64,000 bases of DNA from assembly GCA_020638285.1 (NCBI GenBank), contig JACKIV010000003.1, forward strand, positions 251,468 to 315,467, written 5' to 3'. This document shows positions 63,692-64,000 of this stretch, in pieces. Every line of letters starts with the position of its first letter. Position 1 is the stretch's first letter. A model generated the notes under the pieces. The model was not told the DNA's origin and did not search any database. It worked only from the letters and a program-made list of their open reading frames with translations. This DNA comes from Rhodospirillales bacterium (lineage in GTDB: Bacteria; Pseudomonadota; Alphaproteobacteria; Micavibrionales; Micavibrionaceae). The translations under genes and the position numbers were made by a program.

Positions 63692-64000
63692 ATGAGCAGT
63701 GCCCAGCGAGCATCCTTCTCCAATCCGGTCGTGAGCTGGATTGACTCACGACTGCCGATTTTTACAATGATAACAAAGGAGTACGGAGTTTTTCCGACGC
63801 CCAGAAACTTTAATTATTTCTGGAATTTCGGTGCGATTGCGATGGTGATGCTTGTCACGATGATTTTGACGGGCATTTTTCTGGCCATGCATTATACGGC
63901 GAACACAGGTCTGGCTTTTGATTCCGTTGAGCGAATCATGCGCGATGTGAATCACGGATGGATGATTCGCTACCTTCATATGAACGGCGCGAGTATGTTT
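63692..64000 (+). CDS. petB: Cytochrome b subunit of the bc1 complex (partial, start only)
   Basis: The frame opens with an ATG at 63692, preceded by GGGAGG, and runs off the window edge (103 codons). It reads [17 protein letters not shown], then [65 protein letters not shown], the first helix and the segment after it of cytochrome b. H-Y and H-x-N-G contexts ([16 protein letters not shown]) include the first heme-ligand helix. It is the next gene of the pet operon after petA. Confidence 0.97.
   Translation, partial: MSSAQRASFSNPVVSWIDSRLPIFTMITKEYGVFPTPRNFNYFWNFGAIAMVMLVTMILTGIFLAMHYTANTGLAFDSVERIMRDVNHGWMIRYLHMNGASMF

Overview
This 64 kb window looks like a chromosomal segment of an alphaproteobacterium of moderate GC. 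The signs are an RHH_4-type ribbon-helix-helix protein, a 7Fe FdxA ferredoxin, a folate-dependent TrmFO, a class 2 PyrD, a petA-petB pair and two type IV pilus loci. An affinity with the Micavibrio/Rhodospirillales side of the class is a guess. Almost all of it is coding, and most genes are intact housekeeping genes.

Layout. 1-5.8 kb: the 3' end of xerD, accA, a small RHH protein and eno (both minus strand), a CBS-domain protein, an ArsB/NhaD-type permease, a DUF192 protein and tRNA-Pro. 5.8-6.3 kb: a gene-free stretch with a duplicated tRNA 3' end, small hairpins and a long CACAGAG-type palindrome. 6.3-23.5 kb: a plus-strand pilus cluster of MSHA/type IVa kind. It holds an extension ATPase with an MshEN-like domain, a platform protein, a fused PilM-PilN protein, PilO-like and PilP/MshK-like proteins, a TPR protein, the prepilin peptidase, two PilT-family ATPases, an MshL-like secretin, a membrane-bound AraC regulator and a major pilin. 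The two halves of an ABC transporter and a small membrane protein are interleaved with these genes. 23.5-28.9 kb (mostly minus strand): pyrD, pgsA, fdxA, a secreted Pro-rich protein (plus strand), and nuoD and nuoC separated by a GIY-YIG nuclease cassette bounded by inverted palindromic repeats.

28.9-53 kb: a CHASE2 adenylate cyclase divergent from sucA, a small unknown gene, recA, pnp, a DUF2059 protein, trmFO, the classic pbpC/alpha-2-macroglobulin pair, pepA and a UvrD/PcrA helicase. 53.2-61.8 kb: a second pilus locus in the order pilN-O-P-Q-R-S of the R64/IncI thin pilus (type IVb), preceded by two uncharacterised genes, one a pilin-like membrane protein. 61.9-64 kb: a Bax-inhibitor-1 protein, tRNA-Phe, petA and the start of petB.

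Functional reading. The two pilus machines are separate sets of genes. Only the first has a recognisable prepilin peptidase and retraction ATPases, so the type IVb system may borrow the peptidase. The most unusual items are the GIY-YIG cassette that sits inside nuoCD and supplies the last codons of nuoC, the ABC transporter embedded in the first pilus cluster, the PilM-PilN fusion, a pilC gene with no ordinary start codon, and the tRNA-Pro repeat region.
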